The notes below the pieces were generated by a model. That model was not told where the DNA came from and ran no database searches. It saw only the letters and a list, made by a program, of their open reading frames with translations. Of a stretch of 64,000 nucleotides of DNA, positions 61,520 through 64,000 are shown in pieces (position 1 is the first letter of the stretch; each line of letters begins with the position of its first letter). Source of the stretch: Planococcus sp. ISL-109 (GTDB lineage: Bacteria; Bacillota; Bacilli; Bacillales_A; Planococcaceae); contig NZ_JAGGPW010000005.1 in NCBI RefSeq assembly GCF_018613655.1, forward strand, positions 1 through 64,000. The letters are read 5' to 3'. The translations under genes were made by a program, and so were the position numbers.

Positions 61520-62410
61520 ATGGATCAGGAACGGTTCGACAACTTGAAGTTAGGCGAAAAAGGGGCAATCCTCAGCATTGTCACTTATATCATATTATCA
61601 ATCATCAAATTAATTATTGGCTATAGCGCAGGATCCGAAGCTTTACGGGCTGACGGTTTAAACAATGTGACGGACATCGTCGCGTCAATCGCCGTATTGA
61701 TCGGCTTGAAATTATCGCAAAAACCGGCTGACGCCAACCATCCTTATGGGCATTGGCGCGCAGAAACCGTCGCTTCATTGGTCGCTTCTTTCATCATCAT
61801 CGCCGTCGGGCTGCAAGTCGTCTTTACAGCCGTCACCTCCGTCTTCCAAGGCAGCGCAGAGGCACCGGATATGATTTCCGCCTGGACCGCTGGATTTTCT
61901 GCAATTATTATGTATTTTGTATATCGATATAATAAAAAGTTGGCAAAGCGCATCAATAGCCAAGCGCTCAAAGCCGCGGCGAAAGACAATTTGTCCGATG
62001 CCTGGGTCAGCATTGCAGCGTTGGTCGGTATTGTTGGCGCCCAGTTTTATTTGCCATGGCTTGATCCGCTCGCCGCGTTGTTGGTCGGCCTGCTTATTTG
62101 CAAGACCGGTTGGGTCATTTTCTGGGAAGCCACACACGATTTGACCGACGGCTTTGATGAAGAGTTGATAAAATCGTTCAAAGACAGCGCGCTCGATGTC
62201 GAAGGCGTTACCGAGGTGCGGGATATCCGCGCCCGCAATTACGGCAACCGGGCCGTTGTGGATGTGGTCGTGTTGGTCCATCCCGATTTGGATATCCGCC
62301 TCGCCCATGACATCTCCACCAAAGTCGAAGTCATGCTGATGGAGCTGTACGATGTGTCAGATGTCCATGTTCACGTGGAGCCGAACTGGAAAATTCGCAT
62401 CTTGGATTAA
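61520..62410 (+). CDS. Cation diffusion facilitator (CDF) metal exporter
   Basis: A 296-residue CDF transporter, exchanging divalent metal (Zn, Fe, Mn or Co) for protons. Six membrane spans lie within residues 15-215. Metal sites are ALRADGLNNVTDIVAS in span two (N/D-x3-D) and DNLSDAWVSIAAL in span five. The cytosolic C-terminal domain (about 215-296) includes VVDVVVLVHPDLDI and DVHVHVEPNW. The Asn in the first site is a variant seen in a YdfM-like or Mn-type group. The ATG follows GAGAGGGTGA. Confidence 0.9.
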   Translation: MDQERFDNLKLGEKGAILSIVTYIILSIIKLIIGYSAGSEALRADGLNNVTDIVASIAVLIGLKLSQKPADANHPYGHWRAETVASLVASFIIIAVGLQVVFTAVTSVFQGSAEAPDMISAWTAGFSAIIMYFVYRYNKKLAKRINSQALKAAAKDNLSDAWVSIAALVGIVGAQFYLPWLDPLAALLVGLLICKTGWVIFWEATHDLTDGFDEELIKSFKDSALDVEGVTEVRDIRARNYGNRAVVDVVVLVHPDLDIRLAHDISTKVEVMLMELYDVSDVHVHVEPNWKIRILD

Positions 62411-62483
62411 TACTTTTTGCGTCTCTCAATTCCCCTCACCTTTTGCGGACTCATTTTCTCGCATTCCCTTTCCATCACAGAAA

Positions 62484-63123
62484 TCAATGTTTCAATTCAA
62501 AATGAGTTTCTTCCAACTCCATGATTTCTACATCCGAGTGCATTTCTGCAACTTTCTTCGCCAAGGTTTCCACACCGAAGATTTCCGTGAACGTATGGCT
62601 GCCTACAAGTAAGTTGATTCCCGCAAACTAAGCATACTGGATCGTGTAAAGGGTCGCTTCACCGGTGATGTATGTATCGCAGCCTTCTTCGACCGCCTGT
62701 TGGATAAGTCCAGGGGAACTAGAAATTCCGCGATGCCCGGCACTTCTCCGCCTGCTTCACTATAGGAGGAATTTTTTTTGATCTCGTCTACATCCAGCGC
62801 GTTCATCAACGAAGTACATGTCCCGAATTCGGCGAAATCCAGCGGCGCATGAATCCAAAAATGGCTGATGTTATGTTCCTGCAGCTTTTGGGTGCACGCT
62901 TCCCGCAATCCGTAGATGAAATCCCAGGCATCGTGATGTGTCACCATCAAATCGACTTTATGCTTGATTGCCTGATCCACAGTTTCGAGGGACAAATTCG
63001 TCGCATAGCCGTTTTTTTAATGGCATTGTTTGAGGTGCTCGTAAACCCGTATTCATCCCCTTCTTTCAGCAACTCCTCGCCAAAAAGCTTCTGGATAGTT
63101 AGTTCAAATTCATTTACGTTCAT
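62484..63123 (-). pseudogene. Nif3-like dinuclear-metal protein, broken
   Basis: ATG 63123 starts NVNEFELTIQKLFGEELLK. A frame change at an A-run near 63015 leads to NLSLETVDQAIKHKVDLMVTHHDAWDFIYGL, which holds the metal-binding His pair. Further changes and an internal deletion near 62720 lead to EEGCDTYITGEATLYTIQYA, then a TAG, and GINLLVGSHTFTEIFGVETL to the end. Several independent lesions rule out a single read error. Confidence 0.85.
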
Positions 63124-63226
63124 GTTAAAAGCCTCACTATTCTGTTTTTTCTTGATTTTACCATATTACAGACAAAGCTAAAGGGCATTCGTTGCCTTCC
63201 GAAAACCATTAAGCTTGCCTGGCCAT

Positions 63227-63550
63227 ATGGAAAATTTAAAAGTAATAGATATATTCAAAGCCTTATCAAACGAAACCCGCCTGAACATTTTGAAGTGATT
63301 GAGAGAACCCGAGAAGAATTTTCCGGTACAGCAAGCGCATTTGCCTAAGGAGGTCAACATCAAAGGTGGCGTGTGTGCCGGGGATATTCAAGAAAAAGTG
63401 AATCTATCTCAATCGTCTGTGTCGCATTATTTGTCGCTCATGCAAAAAGCAGGGCTGCTCGAAGCTGTGCGCCACGGGCAATGGACGTATTACAGACGCA
63501 ACGAAGAGACATTGGCAAAGATCTCAAAGTTCATCAACGAAGAAATTTGA
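63227..63550 (+). pseudogene. ArsR-family regulator with an in-frame TGA
   Basis: From ATG 63227 the protein reads DIFKALSNETRLNILK, then TGA (63296-63298), then LREPEKNF and KVNLSQSSVSHYLSLMQKAG with the recognition helix, ending at 63550. Relatives have Trp at the stop position, so TGG to TGA is the simple explanation. A restart at TTG 63299 would lack the first helix. It lies 123 bp before an MFS gene it probably controlled. Confidence 0.8.
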
Positions 63551-63673
63551 GATTCTGCCTTGGCTCTTTTTTTATTTGATTTCTTATATCGATAATTTTA
63601 GATATTTCTATATGACCATGTACAAATGAATACATACCCGTATAGTGGATTACAAATCAGGAGTGAATTTATT

Positions 63674-64000
63674 ATGGACACAGTTTCAACAACACAACTG
63701 CTCAGCACGAAACAGAAAGTATTGGCGTTTACCTTAACCCTGTTGACCTTTGTCATGGGGACTAGCGAATTCGTCATCGTCGGCCTGCTCGCGGAAGTAT
63801 CGACCGATTTGAATATCAGCCTCGCCGTCGCGGGCATGCTCGTTTCTGGCTTCGCCATCGCCTACGCTATCGGGACGCCTTTACTGACCGCGTTTGTCAG
63901 CCGCTTCCCAAAATATCCGTTAATGCTGACATTGATTGTGCTGTTCATTATCGGCAACGTCATCAGCGCCTTATCCGGTTCTTATGAACTGCTGATCTTT
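63674..64000 (+). CDS. MFS transporter (DHA1 type), partial
   Basis: The first 109 codons of a drug:H+ antiporter-like MFS protein, cut by the window end. The start reads LSTKQKVLAFTLTLLTFVMG then TSEFVIVGLLAEVSTDLNIS, typical of the AraJ/Bcr-like DHA1 group, followed by two to three membrane spans. AGGAG precedes the ATG. The adjacent ArsR-type gene, now interrupted, suggests it was or is inducible. Confidence 0.85.
   Translation, partial: MDTVSTTQLLSTKQKVLAFTLTLLTFVMGTSEFVIVGLLAEVSTDLNISLAVAGMLVSGFAIAYAIGTPLLTAFVSRFPKYPLMLTLIVLFIIGNVISALSGSYELLIF

Overview
The window is bacterial DNA from a Gram-positive (Bacillota) genome, most likely a Planococcaceae member such as Planococcus or a close relative. 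That placement is inferred from gene content and style: AGGAGG-type ribosome sites, a LutABC/LutR lactate locus, a CstB/SQR sulfide locus, a CWB2-anchored subtilase, and a FapR box in front of fabH. No rRNA, tRNA or CRISPR array was seen.

Region 1 (1-22.4 kb) is an AT-rich accessory or defence island. It opens with a tyrosine recombinase. Next comes a complete BREX type 3 operon on the minus strand, running from 14348 down to 1271: RHH regulator, brxF, brxC, pglXI, pglZ, a brxA-like gene and the brxHII helicase. A promoter with an overlapping inverted repeat lies in front and a terminator behind. Beyond it lie a small gene with an in-frame TAA, two unknown genes (one with C-terminal membrane segments), a NUDIX hydrolase plus PLD-nuclease/SF2-helicase/DUF3427 pair, an orphan 296-residue gene with its own promoter and terminator, and a membrane-anchored thermonuclease. 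A McrBC-type (type IV) restriction pair follows at 22.7-25.7 kb.

Region 2 (26-39 kb) is more GC-rich and host-like. It holds a macrolide-type glycosyltransferase, a DUF1801 protein, small membrane proteins and a frameshifted DJ-1/PfpI gene. Next is a reactive-sulfur block: a 1-Cys peroxiredoxin, an NreB/NreC-like two-component pair, DUF1641, SQR and a CstB-like persulfide dioxygenase. Two matching ATAGGG-N6-CCCTAT palindromes, one before the peroxiredoxin and one before cstB, suggest a shared NreC-like regulon. The block ends in a deletion scar, where a broken TnpB gene is fused to a gene stub followed by an orphan CydS-like small protein.

Region 3 (39-64 kb) contains a c-di-GMP phosphodiesterase/cyclase pair, a GNAT acetyltransferase, a large secreted subtilase, an ABC exporter, fabH with a FapR operator, a CPBP protease, the lutABC/lutR operon with two matching LutR-type operators, a phosphotransferase, an MFS gene with an elaborate leader, a CDF cation exporter and the start of another MFS gene. 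Lesions are frequent: DUF5996 frameshifts, an internally deleted lactate permease, an MFS gene fused tail-to-tail with an aspartate-racemase stub, a Nif3-family pseudogene and an ArsR gene with a nonsense codon. About a dozen broken genes in 64 kb mark this as a decaying, recombination-prone segment.
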